Source: Rhodanobacteraceae bacterium ZG21-1 | Lineage (GTDB): Bacteria > Pseudomonadota > Gammaproteobacteria > Xanthomonadales > Rhodanobacteraceae | DNA: 64,000 nucleotides | Assembly: GCA_021390615.1 (NCBI GenBank) | Contig: JAJEJU010000016.1 | Location: 1-64,000 of the forward strand | Reading direction: 5' to 3' | Shown here: piece after piece, positions 30,506 through 40,000 of the stretch | Layout: each line of letters starts with the position of its first letter | Position numbering within the stretch: position 1 is the stretch's first letter | The notes under the pieces: model-generated | What the model was told of the DNA's origin: nothing | Seen by the model: the letters and a program-made list of their open reading frames with translations, nothing else | The model's database searches: none | Made by a program: the position numbers and the translations under genes

Positions 30506-31231
30506 ATGGCGATCAAGATCGAACAGAAGATCAAGGGCTACAACGTGGTCAAGCCCGAGGACAAGGCGGCGCCTGTCGCGGCGCCGGTTGCCAAGGAGGC
30601 CGCGCCGCTGGCCGAAGTGATCCAGATGCACGAAAGTCTGGAGCGCCCGGAGACCCTGGTCGGCTCGACCTACAAGATCAAGTCGCCGCTGTTCGAGCAT
30701 GCGCTGTACGTCACCATCAACGACATCGTGCTCAATGCAGGCACCGCCTACGAGCAGCGCCGCCCCTTCGAGATCTTCATCAACTCGAAGAACATGGACC
30801 ACTTCCAGTGGATCGTGGCACTCACCCGCATCCTCTCGGCGGTGTTCCGCAAAGGCGGCGACGTCACCTTCCTGGTGGAAGAAATGAAAGCGGTGTTCGA
30901 TCCGCGCGGCGGCTACTTCAAGGCCGGCGGCATCTACATGCCGAGCATCGTCGCCGAGATCGGCGGGGTGATCGAGCAGCACCTCAAGACGATCGGGCTG
31001 ATCCACGATCCGGAAATGGATGAGTCCACGCGGCGGCTGATCGCCGAGAAGCGCGCGGCCTACGAGGTTGCCGGCGTCCAGAAAGCCGGGGCCGCGCCGG
31101 CCAAGGCCGAACTCAACGCCGCGGGCTTCCCGCCTGGCGCCACCCTGTGCGCGAAGTGCAACACCCAGGCCCTGGTGCTGATGGACGGCTGCCAGACCTG
31201 CCTCAATTGCGGCTACAGCAAGTGCGGCTGA
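30506..31231 (+). CDS. nrdJb: Class II ribonucleotide reductase accessory/C-terminal subunit (NrdJb, TSCPD domain)
   Basis: A 241-residue protein corresponding to the C-terminal part of one-piece NrdJ enzymes. The centre is a TSCPD-type domain (PLFEHALYVTINDI ... RRPFEIFINSKNMDHFQWIVALTRILSAVFRKGGD). The C terminus carries cysteines C215, C218, C229, C232, C235 and C240; LNCGYSKCG resembles both the zinc-binding end and the redox-active tail of NrdJ. It probably re-reduces the active-site disulfide of the partner at 27595-29790. Preceding residues 10-45 are a Lys/Ala-rich linker. A rho-independent terminator follows at once. Confidence 0.88.
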   Translation: MAIKIEQKIKGYNVVKPEDKAAPVAAPVAKEAAPLAEVIQMHESLERPETLVGSTYKIKSPLFEHALYVTINDIVLNAGTAYEQRRPFEIFINSKNMDHFQWIVALTRILSAVFRKGGDVTFLVEEMKAVFDPRGGYFKAGGIYMPSIVAEIGGVIEQHLKTIGLIHDPEMDESTRRLIAEKRAAYEVAGVQKAGAAPAKAELNAAGFPPGATLCAKCNTQALVLMDGCQTCLNCGYSKCG

Positions 31232-31260
31232 GCGTCGTTCGTTGAGCGGATGGACGGGAG

Positions 31261-31282
31261 GGGCGGCGAAAGCCGCCCTTTT
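31261..31282 (+). terminator. Rho-independent terminator of the nrdJ-histone-nrdJb unit
   Basis: GGGCGGC (31261-31267), loop GAAA, GCCGCCC (31272-31278), then TTTT. A perfect 7-bp GC stem with a GNRA-type loop located 30 bp after the stop of the NrdJb gene. Confidence 0.9.
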
Positions 31283-31902
31283 GCATTCGGGCGGTACGTC
31301 GTCTGCATGACGGGGGCGCCCGACCCCAGAAGACGGTGTCCTGCAGGTTCCCGCAACGCCCATGCTGCTCGTCCGGCTATCGACCGGGTCGGCTTGCCAG
31401 GCGATGTGGCGCTTCCGCTGAATCGGACGCGGCGTACTGGCGGCTAACTGCTTTGATGCGCCGCCTGGTCTGCCGGACGAGTTGCCTTCCCAGTCGACTC
31501 ATTCGGCGACCCGTATCCATGCGCCAGCATCGCGTGGACCTTCCATCGAACCGTGGCCAACACGGCTACGGAGCAAACCCTGGCAGACGTCTCGGTGCGA
31601 TGCGGTGGGGAAAGTGAGCGCGTGCGCTGCACATCGCCGTTGGTCGCGCCGGCAGGCGGAGCGCGATGTCCGAATGTATGCGTCTCCGCGAGCAACGCTT
31701 CCAGGGCCTGGCGAGCCTGGCTGGTTTGATCAGCTCCATTTGGAACGATCATCCGTCCTGCCGATTGCCTATCGCTGTCCACACGAAGCCGAGAAGCGCG
31801 CCGCATCCATCCCTCTGTGGATCGCTGCCGAAGGCGTCTGCACTTGGTAAAGTCCGGCTGCCGTTCTAGGCTTGGCACTTCCCCGTAGCCGTCGAGGTCG
31901 CC
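31283..31902. other. 620-bp stretch without a supportable gene
   Basis: Open frames exist on both strands, but they overlap, have no ribosome-binding sites and show no protein-like pattern. Either decayed sequence or regulatory DNA; nothing more can be said. Confidence 0.45.
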
Positions 31903-32277
31903 GTGAAGTTCCTGATGATGATCTACAGCGACGATGCCCTGCTGGACGCGCTGCCGCCCGGCGAATTCGATACGCGCATGCATGCCTGCATCACGCATGC
32001 GGACGAGCTGCGGCGCGACGGCTGCCTGCTCGATTCGCAGCAACTGGAAGCGCCGGTCACGGCCAAGTCGATACGCGTGCGCCAAGGCAAGGCTACGGTG
32101 CTGGACGGGCCGTTCGCCGAAACCAAGGAATACCTGGCTGGCTTCAATCTGATCGAGGCGGACAGCATGGAAGAGGCCTTGCGCATCGCGCAGGAGTTTC
32201 CGTGGACCAGCACCGGCTGCATCGAGCTGCGCCCGGTGCGCGACTTCGAAGCGGTGCGCCGCCGCGTCGGCGCCTGA
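31903..32277 (+). CDS. YciI/YCII-related (DGPF-type) protein
   Basis: A 124-residue protein of the YCII-like family: starts with MKFLMMIYSDDAL, has VTAKSIRVRQGKATVLDGPFAETKEYLAGFNLIEADSMEEALRIA, the DGPF-ETKE block being the hallmark, and ends with ELRPVRDF. The fold is a ferredoxin-like dimer; these proteins often accompany ECF sigma factors, but none is present here. GTG start with GAGG upstream. Biochemical function unknown. Confidence 0.88.
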   Translation: MKFLMMIYSDDALLDALPPGEFDTRMHACITHADELRRDGCLLDSQQLEAPVTAKSIRVRQGKATVLDGPFAETKEYLAGFNLIEADSMEEALRIAQEFPWTSTGCIELRPVRDFEAVRRRVGA

Positions 32278-32340
32278 GCGGTCCGGTTGACGGGAGCCGC
32301 AGCCGACGGATCGGCATCGACCCGCTTAAAAGGCGAAAAG

Positions 32341-32919
32341 ATGGCCGAAGCAGGCATGGAGTCCACGGCATCGTCCGACTCGCGGCATGGCCTGCGCCGG
32401 CTATGGGGCGTGCTGATCGCTCTGACGATCACCGTCCTGGGGCTGCTGGTTTCCATCGACTGCTATTGCAACCTGACGACCCTGCGCGTGCTGGCCTGCA
32501 TGGCGCTGGCGGCCTGGGTCGGCTGGGCGATCGTCCTGGCACGTCGATCGAGGCAGAACCGCGCAGTCACTGCGGCGGCGCAGAGATCGCGTTTAAGCGC
32601 AGCCACTGCGCCGTGGCTCTCTGTGGCAGCGCTGTCCGCGGTGGCGGCAGGCTGGAGCTGGTTGTTGCTCTACAGCGCGACGGCGTTGCTGCTGTTCGCG
32701 ACATCGCGTACTTCGCTGCGCGTGCCCAGCACGCTGGACGTGATCCGCAGCGAGGGGCGCTGTCCGGTGCGCTATGCGTTCGACAATCCGCCCGTCGGCC
32801 GACGCATCCATGAGTGCGGGTTGCCGTATGCCCAGGCACAACGCGGCGACTCCATCGTGCTGGTCGAATCGCTGGGGCCGCTGGGCGTGCGCTTCGATCA
32901 TGTCGAGCGTGAGCGTTGA
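32341..32919 (+). CDS. Hypothetical membrane protein
   Basis: A 192-residue protein not recognised. Three to four hydrophobic stretches lie in the first 115 residues (LWGVLIALTITVLGLLVSI, VLACMALAAWVGWAIVL, and a longer segment around SVAALSAVAAGWSWLLLYSATALLLF). A soluble C-terminal part of 70 residues follows, with two Cys (GRCPVRYAF, HECGLPY) that could form a disulfide. The start ATG 32341 has an AAGGCGAAAAG purine run in front. It lies 63 bp after the YciI gene and may be cotranscribed. Confidence 0.6.
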   Translation: MAEAGMESTASSDSRHGLRRLWGVLIALTITVLGLLVSIDCYCNLTTLRVLACMALAAWVGWAIVLARRSRQNRAVTAAAQRSRLSAATAPWLSVAALSAVAAGWSWLLLYSATALLLFATSRTSLRVPSTLDVIRSEGRCPVRYAFDNPPVGRRIHECGLPYAQAQRGDSIVLVESLGPLGVRFDHVERER

Positions 32920-34280
32920 ACGAGTGTCCGTGTACCCAGTGCGGCAGGAGTAAGGCGCCGCCTGCACTCGATCCATGCGGCAAGCCTTGCAACTCAGATG
33001 GTGCGGCTTTCTTGGGCTGGCCCGGCAGTATCGTCCTTGCATCAACAGTGCAGCCAGCTATCGGGCTGCTGGCGTGAAGAATGTGCTCGTCATGCTGGAT
33101 CGATACGTGCCTATAGCGTGCATCAGAGAGTCGCATGCGATGTGCGGCAAGCACACGCCATGAACCTCTTCCGCACCAGGAATGGATGCGGACAACGCAA
33201 AGCTTGTGTGTCCACTCACCGGTGAAGTGGAGCGATTGCATCGTCACGGAGCAGCCGGGCAGCAGTTTAAAAGCCTGGCGCGCCATGTCGCATTCCTGCA
33301 GCTCGGCGAGCTCGCTTCAACAAGTGCCGCGGTCAATCCATACATTGACATAGGTCGATGACATGGATCGCGTGGACCGTCGATTCGTGCTTGGTTCGTT
33401 CGCGCGTCGGTCATGCATGGCCGATTCGCTCATCGATGGAAGATCTTCGAGGGCAAGGCGATGGCCGAGTTCACCAGTGTCATTTGTGCATGGAGGGCGT
33501 TGATCTCCCTTTGAAAAATCGGATGCACTTGCTGCTCTTCGATTTTATAAAGTGTTCGATCTGGTCGCGGTAATAAGCTGCGCTCGGGATTACTAAAGAT
33601 ATCGGCATGGCGATAATGGACATATAGGTATTCGCTTATGCAGATTGCGATGGCTGTTTGCAGTCAAGTTCATTCAGTGACGAGATCCGAAACGGTCTCT
33701 GATCGAAAGATCAACTTGATCGAGTCGGCTAGCTTCTGAGCTGGAGTGCGGGAAGGTGAATCAAGGATCCCGGATGGAGTCGCAGCGCTGCTCTCTGGGG
33801 ATTGCCCATGCTATGGACGTCACGCCTGCGCTGGCGTGTTCGTTGCAGATACTTCGATATTTCCAGATCGACATCCCGTCTCAGGTATGGCGAGGTGTGG
33901 CCTGCGGCGGCGTTTGGCAAGTCCGAACAAGGCATGCAAAGTCCTGAAAGAGGCCCTGCTGGACCCCGTCGGTGCCTGGTGCTTTGGGATGGGTTGGCCT
34001 TGCTCGACATCCGGGTAATTCAAAACGAGAATCGGGTCCGCTTGCCTGTTTGCAGTTCATCACAAATTGAGGTGGCGGTTCGATCGGTTTGCGAGTCGGA
34101 GCAATGCGATGAATTGTAGTAGCTGTCGATTTTATCGTTGAAATCGAATGGCTGATTCGTATTGCACATATCACTTTCTTTGGGGTGGCGTTGTCATTGC
34201 CTTGCCATGCTAATTTCATCTGGCATGGTTCTAATGGGGCTCGTCATCCGGATCACTCGATCCCTGCCTCTGGAATGCCC
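32920..34280. other. 1.36-kb gene-free stretch upstream of the phospholipase gene
   Basis: No open frame here has a credible start and protein-like sequence. Base composition falls toward 33.5-33.7 kb (for example around the gattttataaagtg tract). The only structure noted is the 7-bp inverted repeat at 34126-34147. It may be decayed foreign DNA. Confidence 0.5.
34126..34147. repeat. Inverted repeat upstream of the phospholipase gene
   Basis: TCGATTT (34126-34132) and AAATCGA (34141-34147) are separated by 8 bases, giving a 22-bp hyphenated palindrome about 130 bp before the phosphoesterase start. Possible operator; no other support. Confidence 0.35.
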
Positions 34281-36146
34281 ATGGTCTCGAAAAGTCGCCG
34301 CGATTTTCTGAAGCTCGGAACAGGTACGCTGGCCATGGCCGGTCTAGCTTCGGTGCTGCCGCCCGCGATCCGCAGCGCGCTCGCGCAGGCGACTCAGCCG
34401 ACCACTTTGGATGGCATCGACCACATCATCATCTTCATGCAGGAGAACCGGTCATTCGACCACTACTTCGGCATGCTGCCTGGCGTGCGCGGCTTCTCGG
34501 ATCCGCATCCGGCGCCGCTGCCGAACGGCAAAACGGTCTGGTACCAGCCCAACCTGACATCCGGCAGCTATGCGGCAAAGAATCCGTCGGGGACGATCGT
34601 CGCCAACGTGATGCCGTATCCGCTCAATCCAGCGACATCGGCGTCGGTCAATTATCAAGGCGTCAATCTCGATCACTCGTGGAAGGGATCGCAGCGCACC
34701 TGGGACAACTGGAACGCGTGGGTGCAGAAGAAAGGCTACTGGACGATGGGCTATCTGAAGCCTGCCGATCTGCCGTTCTACTACGCGCTGGCGAATGCGT
34801 TCACGATCTGCGATGCCTACCACTGCTCGCTGTTCGGTCCGACCAATCCGAACCGACGCTTCCTGTGGACTGGAACCTCGGGCGGCAGCACGATCACCAA
34901 CGCGAGCTGGAAGCACTACATCGTCGAGAACGATGACGCTTGGGAAAGCAACGTGACCGCCGACGACGCGAACGACAGCGGCCAGCAGAACGGTTGGGAC
35001 TGGCAAACCTACGCCGATGTGCTGGAAAACAACCAGGTCAGCTGGAAGGTCTATCAGGGTTACGGCAACTACGGCGACAACGCGCTCGCCTACTTCAACA
35101 ATTTCCGGCGCGGCGGCGATCCCGCAAAGATCGCGAAGGCCCGCAGCTACGCCGGCAAGTCCGGCGACAACGATGCGAACTCGGCCGACGCACTGATCGC
35201 ATCGCTGCAGAGCGATCTGCAAGGCAAGGATGCACAGGGCAAGAGCACGTTCCCGGCCGTCTCATGGATCGTCGCGCCGTATACGTATTGCGAGCATCCC
35301 ACCGCGACGTCGAGCGCGGGAGAATCATTCGCCGAGCGAGTGATCAATACGATCATCGGCAACAAGGATGTCTGGGGCAAATGCGCGATCTTCATCACCT
35401 ACGACGAGAATGACGGCTACTTCGATCACGTGCCTGCGCCCATCCCACCGCTCAGCGGCTACGGCAAGCACAATCTGACCACGGCCGCCGGCGCACCCAT
35501 CGACCTTTCGAACGAGACGTACGGCTCGGAACCCATCGGCCTGGGGCCGCGTGTTCCGATGATCGTGGTATCGCCGTGGAGCAAGGGCGGGCGCGTGTCG
35601 TCGCGGCTTTCCGATCACACCTCGGTCATCAAATTCCTTGAGACCTGGCTGGTTGCGAAGGGGTATTCGGCAAGCGCCGTCCAGTGCCCGAACATCACGG
35701 CATGGCGCCGGGCGGTCTGCGGCGACCTGACGGAAACCTTGAACCTGGTGTCGCCGACCAACACGCCGAGTGACGCCGACATCACCGGCTGGAAAATCAC
35801 CGAGCCGACCAACGGGCCTAACTCGGTCTACGCGCTCTATCCGTATTCGGACAGCGACACCTTCGCGCCAGGCATCGCTGCCACTACGCGACCGGCCTGC
35901 CCCCTGCCTTACAACTGCAAGGTCACGGCCAGCAAGACCGGCAAGTCGATCACACTGAGTTTCGACAACACGAAATCAAGCGTGGCGTCGACCTTCATCG
36001 CCTACGTCAATGCACTGAGCTCGGCGCAGCAGGTCTTTCACTATTCGGTGGCTGCCGGAACCACGCTCTCGGATACGCAGGCCCTGAGCGCAGGCAGCAG
36101 CCAGTGCCAGGTCCTCGGCCCGTCGGGATCCTTTTGGAAATTTTGA
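34281..36146 (+). CDS. Tat-exported phospholipase C-like phosphoesterase
   Basis: A 621-residue PF04185-type phosphoesterase. The twin-arginine leader SRRDFLKLG followed by a hydrophobic stretch and ALAQA predicts folded export by Tat, normal for bacterial phosphatidylcholine-hydrolysing enzymes. Catalytic blocks are MQENRSFDHYFGMLPGVRGF, the GPTNPNRRFLWTG segment and TYDENDGYFDHVPAP (metal ligands). One C-terminal beta-sandwich (about 545-621; DUF756-like) is visible, where PlcH/PlcN enzymes have two, so substrate (phosphatidylcholine, sphingomyelin or another phosphodiester) is open. ATG 34281 is chosen because GGA lies 6 bp upstream; ATG 34275 is equally in frame. Isolated gene between two long gene-free stretches. 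Confidence 0.87.
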   Translation: MVSKSRRDFLKLGTGTLAMAGLASVLPPAIRSALAQATQPTTLDGIDHIIIFMQENRSFDHYFGMLPGVRGFSDPHPAPLPNGKTVWYQPNLTSGSYAAKNPSGTIVANVMPYPLNPATSASVNYQGVNLDHSWKGSQRTWDNWNAWVQKKGYWTMGYLKPADLPFYYALANAFTICDAYHCSLFGPTNPNRRFLWTGTSGGSTITNASWKHYIVENDDAWESNVTADDANDSGQQNGWDWQTYADVLENNQVSWKVYQGYGNYGDNALAYFNNFRRGGDPAKIAKARSYAGKSGDNDANSADALIASLQSDLQGKDAQGKSTFPAVSWIVAPYTYCEHPTATSSAGESFAERVINTIIGNKDVWGKCAIFITYDENDGYFDHVPAPIPPLSGYGKHNLTTAAGAPIDLSNETYGSEPIGLGPRVPMIVVSPWSKGGRVSSRLSDHTSVIKFLETWLVAKGYSASAVQCPNITAWRRAVCGDLTETLNLVSPTNTPSDADITGWKITEPTNGPNSVYALYPYSDSDTFAPGIAATTRPACPLPYNCKVTASKTGKSITLSFDNTKSSVASTFIAYVNALSSAQQVFHYSVAAGTTLSDTQALSAGSSQCQVLGPSGSFWKF

Positions 36147-37071
36147 GCGGCTCCACTTCATCTGTTGATGGCCGTGGCACCGCATAATCTGCCTGCCTCG
36201 GAGTAAGGGCAGGTGCCTGGTGTGGCGGCGCTCGTTCCTCGCCTGGCTGAGCAGTGACACAACGAACCTGCCCGGTTAGCCTCGAGCGGAACCGTTGTCC
36301 GCTTAATAGTTTTTCAAAGGCTTTGCGGTTTACCTGCCTTTGCGTAGGCAGGTCATGGCGCTGCTCGGCATGCGATCCATATAGCGCAGTCCTTGCTGTC
36401 ACCGCTGCGTCGGTGGGCTACGCAGTTCTGCGCGTCGCTGGCGATTCGCGGCGACTGGCCGTCTGCGCGGCATCGATCTGGCGAACGAGTGTAGGGTTCT
36501 ACACGCGAGAGCTTCGAAGGCGCAGCATCGATGAATACTTCGTGCGGCACAGAAGCAGACGCTGCTCCGCGATGGCATGTCGGCAAAGCGCTTGACCATC
36601 CGGCCTGCTTGAAATCTCGGCGTGATGCACAGCAACTGCGTGACGCCGGCTGCCTCGGCAGACGGAACTCGATCGCCGAAAGACGTCGATCACGCGCTCG
36701 TCCTGCCGATCGGAGGCGTGCCTCTCCACAGAGTCGCATGGCTGCAGGTGCGATGCGCTCCATGCCGGAACGACCTCGCGCTCACGAGCCAGGTCGCTTT
36801 TCGGCACGGTTGTCGGCATCAAGGCGGGGTCTCGGCGCTTGGATATCTCATGCCGAGGGACATTATCTTCGTCGCCAAGGGCGCAATTAATTACGAATTT
36901 TTCGACAGAAATTGCTTTTGCGCCTTTTGAGTCGACTCAATGGATTGATCTGGAAAGAGATTTTCCAATTTTCGGGTCGCTACAAGCAGCCTGCCGACAT
37001 CTAATTTATTTTCAAGACAGCCCTAAACTTTTTCCCGGACTCCCCGATTAGTTCTTTGGAAGGACATCGCC
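36147..37071. other. 925-bp gene-free stretch upstream of the giant YD-repeat gene
   Basis: No supported gene. The last 180 bp are A+T-rich compared with the surroundings and contain a 14-bp perfect palindrome and a TGGAAA/TTTCCA inverted repeat (36951-36967), so this is probably the control region of the giant gene. Confidence 0.5.
36927..36940. promoter_or_regulatory. Perfect palindrome upstream of the giant YD-repeat gene
   Basis: TTGAGTCGACTCAA is identical to its reverse complement and lies 132 bp before the GTG start, in the A+T-rich zone. A candidate operator for a dimeric regulator; the regulator is unknown. Confidence 0.4.
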
Positions 37072-40000
37072 GTGACGGCGGTTCCAAAGACAGTCGCGCA
37101 TGCGCAAGGGGATACCACGATGGTCGCAGTGATCGCAGGGAACGGTCTGGGGCTGGGCAACACGTCGCTGAAGCAGTTGGGCCAGGCCCAGGGTGGCCAG
37201 GCTTCCATCGGACAGGCGCAGGTCAACCAATACCTCAATGTGGCCACCGGCAATTTGGTGCTGCAGAGCCAGGACGAAGGGCTGGTCTTCGACGGCCTGC
37301 CGCTGGACGTGCTGCGCACCTACAACAGCCAGGGCCAGCTCAACGGTTCCGCTGGCTGGATGTTCGGTTTCGGCCAGTCGATCAGCGGCCTCAGCGGCGC
37401 GGTCAACACAGCGGGCAGCAGCGTGGTGCGCACCGACGCCGACGGTTCGTCGGTCACTTATGTCTACGACGCCAGTCGCGGGCTCTATGTCAGCAGCGGC
37501 CAGAGCGGAGCGGAAGACACGCTGGCCTGGAATGCGGGCACGTCGAGCTGGAGCTGGACCGATGGCAGCTCGCGGCAGCAGGAAACATACAATGCCGGCG
37601 GGCAGCTGACCACGCTGAGCAATGAAGAAACCGGCGCGAATTACAGCTTCAGCTACAGCAATGGACTGCTTAGCCAGATTGCGGCTGGCGACGGCGATAC
37701 CTTGTTGTTCGGCTACAACACCAACGGCCAGCTGATCAGCCTGAGCATCCAGGAGGTGCCGCCGGGGCAGACTGCTGCGGTGACGAGGCAGCAGGTCAGC
37801 TACGGCTACGACGCGCAAGGGCGCCTGTCCACGGTCACCACCACCCTGGCCTCGGATACCGACAACAGCACGGCCAGCTACACCACCACCTATACCTACG
37901 ACGGCAGCAGCGATCGCGTCGCGTCGGTGAGCCAGAGCGACGGCACCACGGTGAGCTACACCTACACCGAGGACTCCCAGGGTGCCTATCAGGTCACCGG
38001 CATCACCACCGGCAGCGGCGCGGCGGCGCAGACCGTAGCGCTCAGCTACGGCGCGGGCAGCACCACCGTGACTGATGCGTTGGGGCATGCCACGACCTAT
38101 CAATACAACGCCGCCGGCGAGCTCGCCGGCGTGGTTGCTCCCGCAGTGAACGGCAGCAGCCCTACCACCAGCTACAGCTACGACAGCAACGGCAATCTGC
38201 TGACGGCGACGGATCCGGATGGCGCGGTAACCCGCTATCAGTACGACGCTAACGGGAACTTGCTGAGCGTGGAAGATGGCCAAGGCAACACGGTCAGCTA
38301 CACCTACAACGCCGACGACCAGGTCACCAGCAAGACCACCTATACCGTACCGGCGCAGGGCGCGCCCGGACAGAGCGGTTACGTCGCGCCGACGGGTGCG
38401 CAGACCACCTACTACGTCTACAACGCCAACGATCAGCTGGCTTACACCGTCGATCCGCTGGGCCAGGTCAGCGAAAACGACTACACCACCAGCGGCACCG
38501 GCCTGAGCCAACTGACCACCACGCGCCAATACCTCGGCGCCAGCTACGACATCGGTACGCTCAGCCCTGCGGCGCCGCCGACCCTGGCAGCACTGCTAGC
38601 CTGGACTCAGAGCGGCGCGGTGCAAGCCACGCTCGGCCACAGCTCCCGCACCGACTACAGCTACGATGCGCGCGGCCAGCTGGCGAGCAAGACACAGTGG
38701 GATGCGGTGGATGCGAGCGGCAACGGCGTGCTCGACAGCGGCACGGTGGTCACCACGACCACCTATGATGCGCAGGGGCGCCTGCTGCAGACGGCGACCC
38801 AGACCGGCGCGAACCACGCAACGCCGCAAACCACCAGCTATGCCTACGATGGCCTCGGTCGTCTGATCGCCAGCACCGATCCGCTCGGCCATGCCACCAC
38901 CTACCTCTACAACGACAGCGCCAACACGCTGGCGATCACCCAGGCCAACGGCCTGGTGACCACGCAGGTGCGCAACAGCGCCGGGCTGTTGGTCAGCAGT
39001 ACGCAATCCGCGACAAGCGTCCCTGGCCAGGATGGCGGAACAAGTACATCTAGCATCGCCGATCAGGTCAACTTGACCATCGACGATGCTCAGGGCCGCC
39101 CAATGGCGCAGCTTGAATATAGGAGCCTCTACCTTGGCAACGCGACGACGCCGACCTATGGCGAATTCGTCACCACGGCCAGTTATGACAGCAACGGCAA
39201 CCTGGTGGGCACGACGACCTATGCGGTGCCGTTGACGGCCAAGCAAGTGGCGATGCTGCAGTCCAATCCCACGTGGGCCAACCTGCAATCGATGTTGACG
39301 CCAAGTGCCAACGATCAGGCAACGCTTACGATTTATGACGACCAACATCGCCTGGTCGCACAAGTCGCCACGAATGCGTATATCGGCAATCAGCCGGTGA
39401 ATGGCGATTTCGTCACGACGACGAGTTACGACGCGTCGGGCAATGTCATTGAAACAAGGCTGTACGCCACGCCATTAACCGCCTTGCAGGCGGCTGCGCT
39501 CATGGCGAATCCTACGGTGGGCACGCTGCAAGCCATGTTGGCATCGAGTGCCCAGGACGAAGTCACGCTGTCGATATATGACAGCCAGAATCGCCAGGTG
39601 GGGGGCGTGAGCTACCAGTTCTTGAAGCTGCCGAACGGGCAAAACGGTGCCTGGGGAGAGTATGCCTCCGTGACGTCCTATGACGCCAACGGAAAGGTCG
39701 TGGGGACGACGCAGTATGCGACGCCCCTGACATCGGATCAGGTCACTGCGCTACAGAGCAATCTCACTCTGGCCAACCTGGAGTCCACGGTCCCTGCCAG
39801 CTCAAACGATCAGGTGACCTTGAGCATCTATGACCAAAATGGCAACCAGGTGGCGGGTCTTGCGTATCAGGCGCTGCAAGGTGCCAATCCGCCCGTGTAT
39901 GGCGAATACGCGCAAATAGGCTCGAGAACCTACGCGACCGCGTTGAATGCCACGCAGATCGGACTGCTCCAAGCCAATCCGACGCTGGATAACCTGCAAT

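Noticed and set aside
31444-32085. Open frames on both strands before the YciI gene
   Set aside because: They overlap each other and the clear YciI start, and show no family pattern.
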